In this document: positions 17,377 through 26,101 of the stretch, piece by piece
Layout of the letters: the number at the start of each line of letters is the position of its first letter
How positions within the stretch are numbered: position 1 is the first letter of the stretch
Assembly: GCA_030715195.1 (NCBI GenBank)
Contig: JAUYVI010000006.1
Location: forward strand, 591,714-655,713
Direction: 5' to 3'
Source: Dongia sedimenti
GTDB taxonomy: Bacteria; Pseudomonadota; Alphaproteobacteria; Dongiales; Dongiaceae
DNA: 64,000 nt
The notes under the pieces: generated by a model
Told to the model about the DNA's origin: nothing
What the model saw: the letters and a program-made list of their open reading frames with translations, nothing else
Databases searched by the model: none
Position numbers and translations under genes: made by a program

Positions 17377-18282
17377 TCACGCCGGATTTTGTCGGAGCTC
17401 AGCCCGAGCCACCGCGGCGAAGGCTTCCGAACGGCGGGTGGGACGGATGCGCATGAGCCGAAGCAGCCCCAGCGATTGCGGACGGATCTTGTCCTTCACC
17501 GGGCGATAGACGACGGGCCGTCCGTCCAGCGTCTGCTGGCTCGCCGGCCGCGAATGCATCACGGCAAAGCCGTCGCCCGAGGCGACCAGGCCGCGCAGGG
17601 TCTCGAAGCTCGGCGTCTCCTGGGCGATGCGTGGCCGCAGCCCGCGCGAGGAGAACAGCGAGAGGAAATAGTCGCGGCTCTGCGGCAGGTTGAGCAGCAC
17701 CATCGGATAGTGGGTGAGCTGCTCCAGGCTCAGCTCCTTTTCGCGCGCCAGGCGATGGTTGCGGGCGAGCACCGCATGGAGCGGCATCGCCACCAGTGGC
17801 TCGAAGGCGAGATCCTCGGTCAGGTTGAGATCGTAGGTGAGGGCGAGCTCGAACTGCCCCGCCGCCAAACCATCGACCACGCCCTGCACGTGATGCTCAT
17901 GCAGCGTGATAACGATGGCGGGATGCGCGGCGGCGAAGGCGCGGATGACGCGCGGCATGACGATCGGCGCGAAGGTCTGGAAGCAGCCGACATGGAGCTC
18001 GCCTTCCAGCGACTGGCCGAGCCCGACCGCGCCCTGGCGCAATTCTTCGGCATGGTCCAGCAGGCTGCGCGCATCCTTGAACAGCCGCGCGCCGGCGGGG
18101 GTGAGACTCAATCCCTGGGCGTGATGCCGGATGAACAGATCGACCTTGAACCGGTCCTCCAGCTCGGCGATCGCGGCCGAGACCGAGGGCTGGGAGATGT
18201 GCAGCCGCCTTCCCGCCTCGGTGATGCTGCCGGTCTCGGCCACCGCGACGAAATAGCGAATCTGCTTGAGGGTGAAGGTCAT
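17377..18282 (-). CDS. LysR family transcriptional regulator
   Basis: A 301-residue regulator with an N-terminal winged helix (MTFTLKQIRYFVAVAETGSI, then RLHISQPSVSAAIAELE) and a C-terminal LysR substrate-binding domain. It is divergent from the flavin monooxygenase operon that starts 91 bp away. By the usual LysR arrangement it is the likely activator of that operon, responding to its substrate or an intermediate. The inducer is unknown. Confidence 0.9.
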   Translation of the reverse strand: MTFTLKQIRYFVAVAETGSITEAGRRLHISQPSVSAAIAELEDRFKVDLFIRHHAQGLSLTPAGARLFKDARSLLDHAEELRQGAVGLGQSLEGELHVGCFQTFAPIVMPRVIRAFAAAHPAIVITLHEHHVQGVVDGLAAGQFELALTYDLNLTEDLAFEPLVAMPLHAVLARNHRLAREKELSLEQLTHYPMVLLNLPQSRDYFLSLFSSRGLRPRIAQETPSFETLRGLVASGDGFAVMHSRPASQQTLDGRPVVYRPVKDKIRPQSLGLLRLMRIRPTRRSEAFAAVARAELRQNPA

Positions 18283-18372
18283 AGGTAAATCCGATCCCGA
18301 CGGCAGGATAAAAAGAATTTGCCTCTGGCATGATGAATGTCAATCTGGATCGGCGATAGCAGGGAGCACGCC
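18283..18372. promoter_or_regulatory. Divergent promoter region, LysR gene / monooxygenase operon
   Basis: The 90 bp between two divergent starts must hold both promoters and the LysR site. An imperfect dyad, ATCC (18289-18292) spaced 13 bases from GGAT, is visible but weak. The AGGGAG at 18361-18366, six bases before the ATG at 18373, fixes the monooxygenase start. Confidence 0.5.
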
Positions 18373-19833
18373 ATGCTGAGAACCGGTGCACAGTACCGCG
18401 ACAGCCTGAGGGACGGGCGCCAGGTCTGGATGAACGGCGAGCGGGTGCATGACGTCACCACCCATCCCGCGTTCAAGCCGATCGTCGATATCCGGGCCCG
18501 GATCTACGACATGGCCCATGAGGAAAAATTCAAGCCCGTCATGGCCTATGCCGAGGGCAACCAGGAAAACTGCATCGGCTACAAGCTGCCGCACACCCAG
18601 GAAGACTGGCAGCAGAAGCGCCGCGCCATCGACCTGGTGATGAAGGAGATCAACGGCTACGCGGTCCGGGTCGGCGACGAGACCGTGGGCGAGATGTGGT
18701 CGCTCTACGACGGCCGCGACGTGCTGAACGAGGTCGATCCGCAATTCTCCAAGAACATCACCGACCACATCGACAAGGTGCTCCAGAGCGACGTGTTCCA
18801 CGTCTCGGCCAACACCGATCCCAAAGGCGACCGGTCGAAACGGCCGCAGGACCAGGATCCGGACATGCTGTTGCACCTGGTGAAGGAGACCGACCAGGGC
18901 ATCGTCGTTCGCGGTGCCAAATACGAGACCGCGGCGGCTTACGCCAACCAGGCTTTCGTGAAGCCGACCATCGCCAATTGGGGCGACGAGAAGCTGTCGG
19001 ATTATGCGCTGGGCTTCATCTGCGACATGGGCGCGCCCGGGCTGAAGCACATCTGCCGCACCGGCTTCGCCGGCCGCGCGCCGGCCGCCGACTATCCGCT
19101 CTCCAACCGCTGCGACGAGGTCGACACCCTGCTGGTGTTCGACGACGTGCTGGTGCCCTGGGAGAACGTGCTGTTCTATCGGCACACCCGCGCCGCCGCC
19201 TATATCCGCGGGACGCTGCACCGCTACAGCGCTTTTCCCTATGTGCTGCGGATCCTCTACATCGCCGACCTGATGCTGGGTGCTGCGGCCTTCAACGCCA
19301 AGCAGACCGGGCTCGACGTGCAGCAGGCGGTGCGCGAGAAGCTGGCGCTGCTGATGCAATACCGCGAGACCATCAACGCCCATCTGACCGCGGCCATCGC
19401 CACGGCGGAGAAGAGCCCCGGCGGCCTGCTGATGCCCAACCAGTCGCTGCTCTATACCGGGCGCTATTATGCGATCAACCAGCTCCCGGCGATGATGCAT
19501 CTCGCGCGCGAGCTCTGCGGCGGTCAGATCTGCGTGACGCCGGACAGCGCCACCTTCGCCGATCCGGAGATCGGCGCCTGGCTGGAGAAATACTATTCGG
19601 TCAATGAATTCTGGCAGGCCGAGGACCGGCGGCGCTTGCTCGCCTTCGCGCGCGACCTGCTGAATTCCGACCGCGCCGGGCATATGCTGACCTTCGAGCT
19701 GTTCGCTCAGGCGCCGCCGTTTGCGCATCTCAACGCGATCTACATGAATTTCGACATGAAGAACGCGCTGGACTATGTGAAGGATTGCGCGGGGCTCAGC
19801 GACCGCGTCATGGAACAATGGGGAAAACGCTAG
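18373..19833 (+). CDS. HpaB-family FADH2-dependent monooxygenase (4-hydroxyphenylacetate 3-hydroxylase-like)
   Basis: The ATG at 18373 has AGGGAG six bases upstream and is preferred to an in-frame start 36 bp earlier; the product is 486 residues. It resembles the HpaB/HpaH two-component oxygenase family: MLRTGAQYRDSLRDGRQVWMNGERV at the N-terminus, DYPLSNRCDEVDTLLVFDDV in the middle and a C-terminal all-helical domain. Such enzymes hydroxylate aromatic or heteroaromatic rings using reduced FAD from a separate reductase, and no reductase is encoded here. It is followed without a gap by a RidA gene and then DUF1028, so the product may be nitrogen-containing or give a reactive imine. The true substrate is unknown. 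Confidence 0.85.
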   Translation: MLRTGAQYRDSLRDGRQVWMNGERVHDVTTHPAFKPIVDIRARIYDMAHEEKFKPVMAYAEGNQENCIGYKLPHTQEDWQQKRRAIDLVMKEINGYAVRVGDETVGEMWSLYDGRDVLNEVDPQFSKNITDHIDKVLQSDVFHVSANTDPKGDRSKRPQDQDPDMLLHLVKETDQGIVVRGAKYETAAAYANQAFVKPTIANWGDEKLSDYALGFICDMGAPGLKHICRTGFAGRAPAADYPLSNRCDEVDTLLVFDDVLVPWENVLFYRHTRAAAYIRGTLHRYSAFPYVLRILYIADLMLGAAAFNAKQTGLDVQQAVREKLALLMQYRETINAHLTAAIATAEKSPGGLLMPNQSLLYTGRYYAINQLPAMMHLARELCGGQICVTPDSATFADPEIGAWLEKYYSVNEFWQAEDRRRLLAFARDLLNSDRAGHMLTFELFAQAPPFAHLNAIYMNFDMKNALDYVKDCAGLSDRVMEQWGKR

Positions 19834-20349
19834 ATGGCCTATAGCCACGTTCGTCTGCGGAAGTTCAACACCGCGAAGACCTATCCGGAGCAGAAGCTCG
19901 ACAATGACCTCTCGATGTCGGTCCGGGCCGGCAATTTCGTGTTTCTGCGCGGCCAGGTCGGCCAGGCACTGGACGGCAGCAATGTCGGCATCGGCGATGC
20001 CGCGGCCCAGACCGAGCAGGCGATGAAGAATATCAAGCAGCTGCTGGAAGAGCAGGGCGCCAAGCTCGCCGATATCTGCAAGATCACCATCTATCTCACC
20101 GATCCGAGGTATCGCGAGGCGGTCTACAAGGTGGTCGGCAAGTGGCTGAAGGGCGTCTATCCAGTCTCCACCGGCCTTGTGATCCAGGCCTTGGCGCGGC
20201 CGGAATGGGTGGTCGAGGTCGATGTCATGGCGGTTATCCCCGATCGCCGCTTGAAATCGATCCCTGAACCGGCCGAACATCTGCAATGGAAGGACACGGC
20301 GGACAAAGCATCGCCGAAACCGAAGGCCAAGCGGAAGAAAGCCAGATGA
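19834..20349 (+). CDS. RidA-family protein with basic C-terminal tail
   Basis: A 171-residue YjgF/YER057c/UK114 protein. It starts directly after the monooxygenase stop. Recognisable parts are AGNFVFLRGQVGQ, AAAQTEQAMKNIKQLLEEQGA and DICKITIYLTDPRYREAVYKVV. RidA enzymes deaminate reactive enamines/imines. By hand alignment the key arginine (E. coli Arg105 in PARS) is Ser112 here (YPVSTG), so canonical deaminase activity is doubtful. The last 15 or so residues are lysine-rich (SPKPKAKRKKAR), an extension beyond the usual roughly 130-residue domain. Confidence 0.85.
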   Translation: MAYSHVRLRKFNTAKTYPEQKLDNDLSMSVRAGNFVFLRGQVGQALDGSNVGIGDAAAQTEQAMKNIKQLLEEQGAKLADICKITIYLTDPRYREAVYKVVGKWLKGVYPVSTGLVIQALARPEWVVEVDVMAVIPDRRLKSIPEPAEHLQWKDTADKASPKPKAKRKKAR

Positions 20350-21029
20350 CCTTTTCCATCGCCGGACGGTGTTCCCGCACCGGCATGCTCGGCATCGCGA
20401 TCTCCACCTCGTCGATCGCGGTGGCGGCGCGCTGTCCTTGGGCCCGCGCCAAGGTCGGCGCGGTCTCGACCCAGAACGTGACCGATCCCCGGCTCGGGCC
20501 GAAAGGGCTCGATCTGCTGGAGCAGGGGATGCCGGCGCCGGAGGCGCTGAAGCAGCTCATGGCCCATGCGCCGCATAAGGAGCATCGCCAGGTCACCATG
20601 ATCGATGCCCAGGGCCGCACCGCGCATTGGACCGGCGGCAAGGCGCTCGGGACCCACGGCGTCGCGGAGGGGAAGGATTGCGTCGCCGCCGGCAACCTGC
20701 TGCAGAATCCCGGCGTGCCGCGCGCCATGGTCAAGGCCTTCGAGGGCGAGACCGAGATGACCTTGCCCGAGCGGCTGCTGATCGCCTTGGAAGAGGCGGT
20801 CGTCGCCGGCGGCGAGATGGGGCCGGTGCATTCCGCGGCCTTGCTGGTGATGGACCAGCAGCCCTGGGCGCTGGTCGATCTCCGGGTCGATTGGGCCGAC
20901 GAGAATCCGATCGGCGGCTTGCGCAAGCTCTGGGAGGCCTATCAGCCGCAGATGCAGGACTACGTGACCCGCGCGCTCAATCCGGATTCCGCGCCGAGCT
21001 ACGGCGTGCCGGGCGATCCCGGCCGTTAG
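20346..21029 (+). CDS. DUF1028 domain protein
   Basis: The start at 20346 overlaps the RidA stop (ATGA), giving 227 residues. The sequence follows the DUF1028 pattern: MTFSIAGRCSRTGMLGIAI, ISTSSIAVAARCPWARAKVG, TQNVTDPRLGPKGLDLL and DCVAAGNLL. The family has no established function, though its members often sit beside RidA, peptidase or amidase genes. Tight coupling to the monooxygenase and RidA genes suggests a role in handling the oxidised product. Its stop overlaps that of the convergent DMT transporter gene. Confidence 0.85.
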   Translation: MTFSIAGRCSRTGMLGIAISTSSIAVAARCPWARAKVGAVSTQNVTDPRLGPKGLDLLEQGMPAPEALKQLMAHAPHKEHRQVTMIDAQGRTAHWTGGKALGTHGVAEGKDCVAAGNLLQNPGVPRAMVKAFEGETEMTLPERLLIALEEAVVAGGEMGPVHSAALLVMDQQPWALVDLRVDWADENPIGGLRKLWEAYQPQMQDYVTRALNPDSAPSYGVPGDPGR

Positions 21030-22003
21030 GCCGCTTTCTTCTTCTCGCCGCGCTTCAAAATGTAGAGGCAGCTCGCCACCACGATTGCCGCGCCGATCAT
21101 CATCGGCAGGGTCAGCAGGTCGTTCCAGAAGATCCAGCCGATTGCCGTCGCCCAGATGAGCCCGGTGTAATCCAGCGGCGCCACCAGCGAGGCCTGCCCG
21201 TAGCGGAAGGCCTGGTTGAGGCAGAACTGCCCGGCCGTGCCCATCAGGCCGACCAGGATGAACAGCGCCGCGTCATGCAGGTTCGGCGTGATCCAGTAGA
21301 ACGGCATGGCCGCGCCGAGCACGACCACCACGACCAGCGAATAATAGAAGAGAATGGTGTGGCTGGGCTCGCTGGTCGAAAGCTGGCGGGAGGACACCTG
21401 CGTGGCGGCCCAGAGTGCTGCGGAGATCAGCGCCAGGATCGAGCCCAGTTCCGGCGGTGCCGAGCTCGGATCGGTCAGGAGCTGCAGAATGCCTTCGGGG
21501 TTGAGGCCTTTGGTGCTGGGCTGGGCGATCAGGATGACGCCCACGAAGCCGACGATGACCGCGCTCCAGCGCCTTATGCCGACATGCTCCTTCAGCATCG
21601 GAATCGAGATGATGGTGACGAAGATCGGCGAGGCGAGGCCGATGCAGACCGCGGTCGGCAGCGGCACCAGCTTCAGCGCCAGATAGAAGCAGAGCATGGT
21701 GAGCAGATTGCAGGCCGAGCGGATCAGGTGGCCGCCGAGCCGCCGGGTCTTCAGGCTGCCGAGTCCGTGCCCGGAACCGGCGGCAAAGCCGATCATCAGG
21801 CAGAGGCCGAGGGAGTAGCGCAGGAAGGCGATCTGGCCGACCGTGTAGTCGCTGGCCAGCCACTTCACCAACCCGTCCATCGAGGTCAGCAGGAAGGCCT
21901 GGGCCAGCATATAGGCCACGGCCCGGCCCGGCTGGTTGCGCAAAGCCGCTCGGGCAGGCCCCGGCTCGGGGGTGCCGACATCGACAGTGGATTGTTGGGT
22001 CAC
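21026..22003 (-). CDS. DMT family (EamA) transporter
   Basis: A 325-residue protein with about ten membrane segments in two EamA repeats, for example VAYMLAQAFLLTSMDGLVKWLA at the start and DYTGLIWATAIGWIFWNDLL near the end, with a lysine-rich cytoplasmic tail. It starts with GTG. DMT proteins move metabolites, often as exporters of amino acids or nucleobases. The gene is convergent with the monooxygenase/RidA/DUF1028 operon; no functional link is shown. Confidence 0.87.
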   Translation of the reverse strand: MTQQSTVDVGTPEPGPARAALRNQPGRAVAYMLAQAFLLTSMDGLVKWLASDYTVGQIAFLRYSLGLCLMIGFAAGSGHGLGSLKTRRLGGHLIRSACNLLTMLCFYLALKLVPLPTAVCIGLASPIFVTIISIPMLKEHVGIRRWSAVIVGFVGVILIAQPSTKGLNPEGILQLLTDPSSAPPELGSILALISAALWAATQVSSRQLSTSEPSHTILFYYSLVVVVVLGAAMPFYWITPNLHDAALFILVGLMGTAGQFCLNQAFRYGQASLVAPLDYTGLIWATAIGWIFWNDLLTLPMMIGAAIVVASCLYILKRGEKKKAA

Positions 22004-22076
22004 GTTGCCAGCAGGCCTGCTGTAAGGGTACTGTTGGCTGAATTATGCAATTACGCCGGGAGCTTGGCTAGGTCTC

Positions 22077-24140
22077 ATGCCGCTCGATTTCGTTCATTCC
22101 GCCTGCCCGCACGATTGCCCCTCGACTTGTGCGCTCGAAGTCGAGCGCCTGGCACCGGATCGCATCGGCCGGGTGCGGGGCGCCTCCGAAAATCCCTACA
22201 CCGCCGGCGTCATCTGCGCGAAGGTCGCGCGCTATGCCGAACGCCAGCATCATCCGGATCGCCTGGCGCAGCCGCTGCGGCGGGTCGGGCCGAAAGGTGG
22301 CGGGCGCGACGCTTTCCGGCCCATATCGTGGGACGATGCACTGGACGAGATCGCCGAGAGGTTCGTCCAGGCCGAACAGAAATTCGATTCGACCGCGGTC
22401 TGGCCCTATTTCTACGCCGGCACGATGGGCCTGGTGCAGCGCGACGGCATCCATCGCCTGCGCCATGCCAAGCGCTATTCGCTGGAGAAGGAGACGATCT
22501 GCGTCGCGCTCTCCGATGCCGGCTGGATGGCCGGCGTCGGGATCATGCGGGGCGTCGATTCCCGCGAGATCGACGAATCCGACCTGATCGTGGTCTGGGG
22601 CGGCAACCCCGTCGCGACCCAGGTCAACGTCATGACCCACATCGCGCGCGCCCGAAAGACACGCGGTGCGAAACTCGTCGTGGTGGATCCCTATCGCACC
22701 GGCACGGCCGAGGCGGCGGACACGCATTTGATGCTGAAGCCGGGCACCGACGGCGCACTCGCCGCCGCGGTGATCCATGTGCTGTTCGCCGAAGGCTTCG
22801 CCGACCGCGACTACATGGCGAAGTATGCCGACGATCCGGCCGGGCTCGAGGCGCATGTGCGGGCGAAGACCCCGGAATGGGGCGAAAGCATCACCGGCGT
22901 TCCGGCCCAGGCGATCCGCGACTTCGCCCGGCTCTACGGTTCGACCAAACGCGCCTTCATCCGCGTCGGCTACGGCTTCTCGCGCACCCGCAACGGCGCC
23001 GGAAGTCTCCATGCGGTCACCTGCCTGCCGACCGTCACCGGCGCCTGGCGGCACAAGGGCGGCGGCGCGCTCTATTCCAACCGCTCCATCTATCACATGG
23101 ACAATGCGCTGATCACCGGCGCCGAGATGAAGGACCCCTCGATCCGCGCACTCGACCAGTCGCGGATCGGCGCGGTGCTCACGGGGGATAAGCGCGATCT
23201 CGGCGACGGCCCGCCGGTGGCCGCGATGCTGATCCAGAACACCAATCCCGCCGTGGTCTGCCCGGATACGACGCGCGTGCGCGAAGGCTTCCTGCGCGAC
23301 GACCTCTTCGTCGCCGTGCACGAGCAGTTCATGACCGAGACCGCGGCCTTGGCGGATATCGTGCTGCCGGCCACCACCTTCCTCGAGCATGACGACATCT
23401 ATCGCGCCAGCGGGCACTCCTTCCTGCAGGTGACCAAGAAGGTGGTCGAGCCCTATGCCGAGGCGCGGCCCAACCATGATGTCATCTGCGCGCTGGCAAA
23501 GCGCCTGGGCTGCACCCAGCGCGGCTTCTTCATGAGCGAGTGGGAGCTGATCGACGACATGCTGGCCAAGTCCGGCTGGCCCAGCGCCGATGAAATTTAC
23601 GCCAAGCACTGGCACGACTGCATGCCGGCGTTCGAGACCGCGCATTTCCTCGACGGCTTCGGCCATGCCGACAGGAAGTTCCACTTCCATGCCAACTGGG
23701 CGGCGCTCGGCGGCGATACCCAGGGCATGGCGGATCTGCCGGACTTCTCAGCCGTGATCGACGCGGCCAATGACGCGCATCCGTTCCGCCTGGTGGCGGC
23801 GCCGGCGCGGCAATTCCTCAACTCGACCTTCACCGAGACGCCGGGCTCGCGCGGGCGCGAGAAGCGGCCGACCCTGCTGATCCATCCCGAGGACGCCCTT
23901 TATCTCAACATCGGCGAAGGCGCGCCGGTCGAAGTCGGCAACAGGCAGGCGACGATCTCGCTGCATGCCGGGCTGTTCGACGGGCTGCAGCGCGGCGTGG
24001 TGGTGATCGAGAGCATCTGGCCCAACGCGGATTTTCCGGGCGGACTCGGCGTCAACGCTTTGACCAGCGCCGAACCGGGCAAGCCCGGCGGTGGCGCGGT
24101 GTTCCACGACACGGCGGTCTGGGTGAGGGCGGCCGCATAG
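22077..24140 (+). CDS. Molybdopterin (bis-MGD) oxidoreductase, catalytic subunit
   Basis: A 687-residue DMSO-reductase-superfamily enzyme. The N-terminus has a 4Fe-4S motif, CPHDCPSTC with a later cysteine in GVICAKVARY. The cofactor domains follow (WGGNPVATQVNVMTHIARARK, TNPAVVCPDT) and a C-terminal molybdopterin dinucleotide-binding domain (HPEDALYLNIGEGAPVEV). No twin-arginine signal is visible, so it is probably cytoplasmic. No iron-sulphur or membrane partner is encoded next to it. The substrate is unknown; relatives are annotated only as molybdopterin oxidoreductase. Confidence 0.88.
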   Translation: MPLDFVHSACPHDCPSTCALEVERLAPDRIGRVRGASENPYTAGVICAKVARYAERQHHPDRLAQPLRRVGPKGGGRDAFRPISWDDALDEIAERFVQAEQKFDSTAVWPYFYAGTMGLVQRDGIHRLRHAKRYSLEKETICVALSDAGWMAGVGIMRGVDSREIDESDLIVVWGGNPVATQVNVMTHIARARKTRGAKLVVVDPYRTGTAEAADTHLMLKPGTDGALAAAVIHVLFAEGFADRDYMAKYADDPAGLEAHVRAKTPEWGESITGVPAQAIRDFARLYGSTKRAFIRVGYGFSRTRNGAGSLHAVTCLPTVTGAWRHKGGGALYSNRSIYHMDNALITGAEMKDPSIRALDQSRIGAVLTGDKRDLGDGPPVAAMLIQNTNPAVVCPDTTRVREGFLRDDLFVAVHEQFMTETAALADIVLPATTFLEHDDIYRASGHSFLQVTKKVVEPYAEARPNHDVICALAKRLGCTQRGFFMSEWELIDDMLAKSGWPSADEIYAKHWHDCMPAFETAHFLDGFGHADRKFHFHANWAALGGDTQGMADLPDFSAVIDAANDAHPFRLVAAPARQFLNSTFTETPGSRGREKRPTLLIHPEDALYLNIGEGAPVEVGNRQATISLHAGLFDGLQRGVVVIESIWPNADFPGGLGVNALTSAEPGKPGGGAVFHDTAVWVRAAA

Positions 24141-24194
24141 ATGGAAGTCGAGCGGCCGGGGGCATTGGCCGCGCCAACACTATCGGGGGATAGC

Positions 24195-25019
24195 ATGAGC
24201 GCGAAGCCGTATATCATCGTTGTCGGCAACGAGAAGGGCGGGTCCGGCAAATCGACCGTCGCTATGCATGTGATCGTCGCCCTGCTGAGCGACGGGTTCG
24301 AGGTCGGATCGATCGACCTCGACTCCCGCCAAGGGACGCTGACCCGCTATTTCGAGAACCGGCAGCACAGCGCGGAGAGCCTGCCGAAGAAACTGCCCTT
24401 GCCCGAGCACATCTCGATCGCCCGCAGCAAGGCCGCCAACGCCGCCGAGGCGACCGAGGAAGAGGCCGAGGCGCTGGATCTCGCGCTGAAGGAACTCGGC
24501 AAGATGGACTTCATCGTCATCGACACGCCGGGCAGCGACAGCACCCTGTCACGTCGGGCGCATATCCTGGCCGACACCCTGATCACACCCCTGAATGACA
24601 GCTTCCTCGACCTCGACGTGCTGGGGCGGGTGGACAAGACCGGCAAGCGCGTGACCCGGCCCAGCATCTATGCCGAGATGGTCTGGGACCAACGCAAGCG
24701 CCGGGCGGCGGCCGGCGGCAAGCCGATCGACTGGGTGGTCCTGAGGAACCGGTTGACCACCCTGGACGCCCGCAACAAAAGGGAAATCGCCCGATTGCTG
24801 GGCGAGCTGGCGAAGCGGATCGGCTTCCGGATCGTCCCCGGATTCACCGAACGGGTCATTTTCCGCGAGCTCTTCCCGCGCGGACTGACCCTCTTGGACC
24901 TGACCAAGGTCGAGAGCGGCATCGAATTGGCCATGTCGCATGTCGCCGCACGGCAGGAAATTCGCGATCTGGTCACCGCCCTGAAACTGCCGGGAACCCG
25001 CAGGGCGAAGCGGAGTTGA
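24195..25019 (+). CDS. mipZ: MipZ-like division-plane positioning ATPase (ParA family)
   Basis: The ATG at 24195 follows GGGGGA at good spacing; the longer upstream in-frame start is rejected. The 274-residue product has the deviant Walker A NEKGGSGKST, the LDSRQGTLTRYFENR segment and IDTPGSDSTLSRRAH. The long middle and C-terminal sequence is MipZ-like rather than ParA-like. In Caulobacter, MipZ forms a gradient from the poles with ParB and inhibits FtsZ assembly away from midcell. It is largely restricted to alphaproteobacteria and is the best taxonomic marker in the window. Confidence 0.9.
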   Translation: MSAKPYIIVVGNEKGGSGKSTVAMHVIVALLSDGFEVGSIDLDSRQGTLTRYFENRQHSAESLPKKLPLPEHISIARSKAANAAEATEEEAEALDLALKELGKMDFIVIDTPGSDSTLSRRAHILADTLITPLNDSFLDLDVLGRVDKTGKRVTRPSIYAEMVWDQRKRRAAAGGKPIDWVVLRNRLTTLDARNKREIARLLGELAKRIGFRIVPGFTERVIFRELFPRGLTLLDLTKVESGIELAMSHVAARQEIRDLVTALKLPGTRRAKRS

Positions 25020-25083
25020 TGACGACGTTGGATTGTGGCACCAATCCTCAGGCGTCTCCCCTCAGCTAAGGACCAATCCCATC

Positions 25084-25968
25084 ATGCGAAAGCCTGTGCG
25101 CAAGGCCATCTTCCCGGTCGGCGGTCTCGGCACGCGTTTCCTTCCCGCCACCAAGGCGATGCCGAAGGAAATGCTCCCGGTCGTCGATAAACCGCTGATC
25201 CAGTACGCCGTCGAAGAGGCCCGCGCCGCCGGGATCGAGGAATTGATCTTCGTCACGGGCCGCGGCAAGAGCGCGATCGAGGACCATTTCGACTATTCTT
25301 ATGAGTTGATGGACACGCTGAAGGCCCGCGGCAAGAAGGCCGATCTCAAGATCGTCGAGAGCCTGCTGCCCACCCCCGGCAACATCACCTACACCCGCCA
25401 GCAGGAACCGCGCGGCCTCGGCCATGCGGTCTGGTGCGCCCGGCACCTGATCGGCGGCGAGCCGTTCGCCGTGCTGCTGGCCGACGACCTGGTGCAGGCC
25501 GACGTCCCCTGCCTGAAGCAGATGGTGGACGTCTACAACAAGCTCGGCGGCAACCTGGTCGCGGTGATGGACGTGCCGCGCGAGCACACCGACCGCTATG
25601 GCATCCTGAAGACCGGCGGCGAGAGCCGCGGCGTCGTGGAAGCGCTTGGCCTGGTCGAGAAGCCGAAGCCTGACGTGGCGCCCTCGACGCTCTCGATCAT
25701 CGGCCGCTATATCCTGCAGCCGGAGGTCATGGACCATCTGGGCTCCCAGGAGCCCGGCGCCGGCGGCGAGATCCAGCTCACCGACGCCATGGCCAAGATG
25801 ACCGGCCGCGGCCGCTTCCACGGGCTGCGCTTCAAGGGTCGCCGTTTCGATTGCGGCGACAAGGTCGGCTGGGTCGAGGCCAACATCGCCTTTGCGATGG
25901 CCCATCCGCAGATCGGCAAGGCGGCGAAGCAGAGCGTGCTCGACGCCGCGGCTTCTTTGAAGAACTAG
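25084..25968 (+). CDS. galU: UTP--glucose-1-phosphate uridylyltransferase
   Basis: A 294-residue nucleotidyltransferase making UDP-glucose from UTP and glucose-1-phosphate for surface polysaccharide and trehalose synthesis. The start at 25084 gives the usual GalU opening, RKAIFPVGGLGTRFLPATKA followed by MPKEMLPVVDKP. Further matches are GLGHAVWCARHLIGGEPFAV, LLADDL, and EKPKPDVAPSTLSIIGRYIL. AAGGA lies about ten bases upstream. It is probably monocistronic and is followed by a dispersed palindromic repeat. Confidence 0.95.
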   Translation: MRKPVRKAIFPVGGLGTRFLPATKAMPKEMLPVVDKPLIQYAVEEARAAGIEELIFVTGRGKSAIEDHFDYSYELMDTLKARGKKADLKIVESLLPTPGNITYTRQQEPRGLGHAVWCARHLIGGEPFAVLLADDLVQADVPCLKQMVDVYNKLGGNLVAVMDVPREHTDRYGILKTGGESRGVVEALGLVEKPKPDVAPSTLSIIGRYILQPEVMDHLGSQEPGAGGEIQLTDAMAKMTGRGRFHGLRFKGRRFDCGDKVGWVEANIAFAMAHPQIGKAAKQSVLDAAASLKN

Positions 25969-25985
25969 CAAGCCGCCTCCCAAGC

Positions 25986-26084
25986 CTCGGTCGTCATGCC
26001 AAGGCTTGGCCTTGGCATCCACGAGTTTCGGTGGCACGAAGAAACTCGTGGATGCCCGGGCCTAGCCCGGGCATGACGACCGAG
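25986..26084. repeat. Three-way-junction palindromic repeat, same family as 13854-13964
   Basis: Outer 15-bp arms (25986-26000 and 26070-26084) and inner 16-bp arms (26014-26029 and 26041-26056) are perfect. Two short hairpins are nested between them (CCAAGG/CCTTGG near 25999-26015, CCCGGG/CCCGGG near 26055-26070). The whole could fold as a branched cruciform or RNA. It fills the gap between galU and the decarboxylase and shares sequence blocks with the repeat at 13854. Confidence 0.88.
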
Positions 26085-26101
26085 TGGATGGGATGGGCTT
26101 C

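Noticed and set aside
18340..20286. A 648-codon minus-strand frame opposite the monooxygenase and RidA genes
   Set aside because: It is antisense to two genes that have RBS, motifs and tight spacing.
20627..23191. An 854-codon plus-strand open frame over DUF1028, the DMT transporter and the molybdopterin oxidoreductase
   Set aside because: It is an off-frame shadow crossing genes of both directions, with arginine-rich low-complexity translation and no motif.
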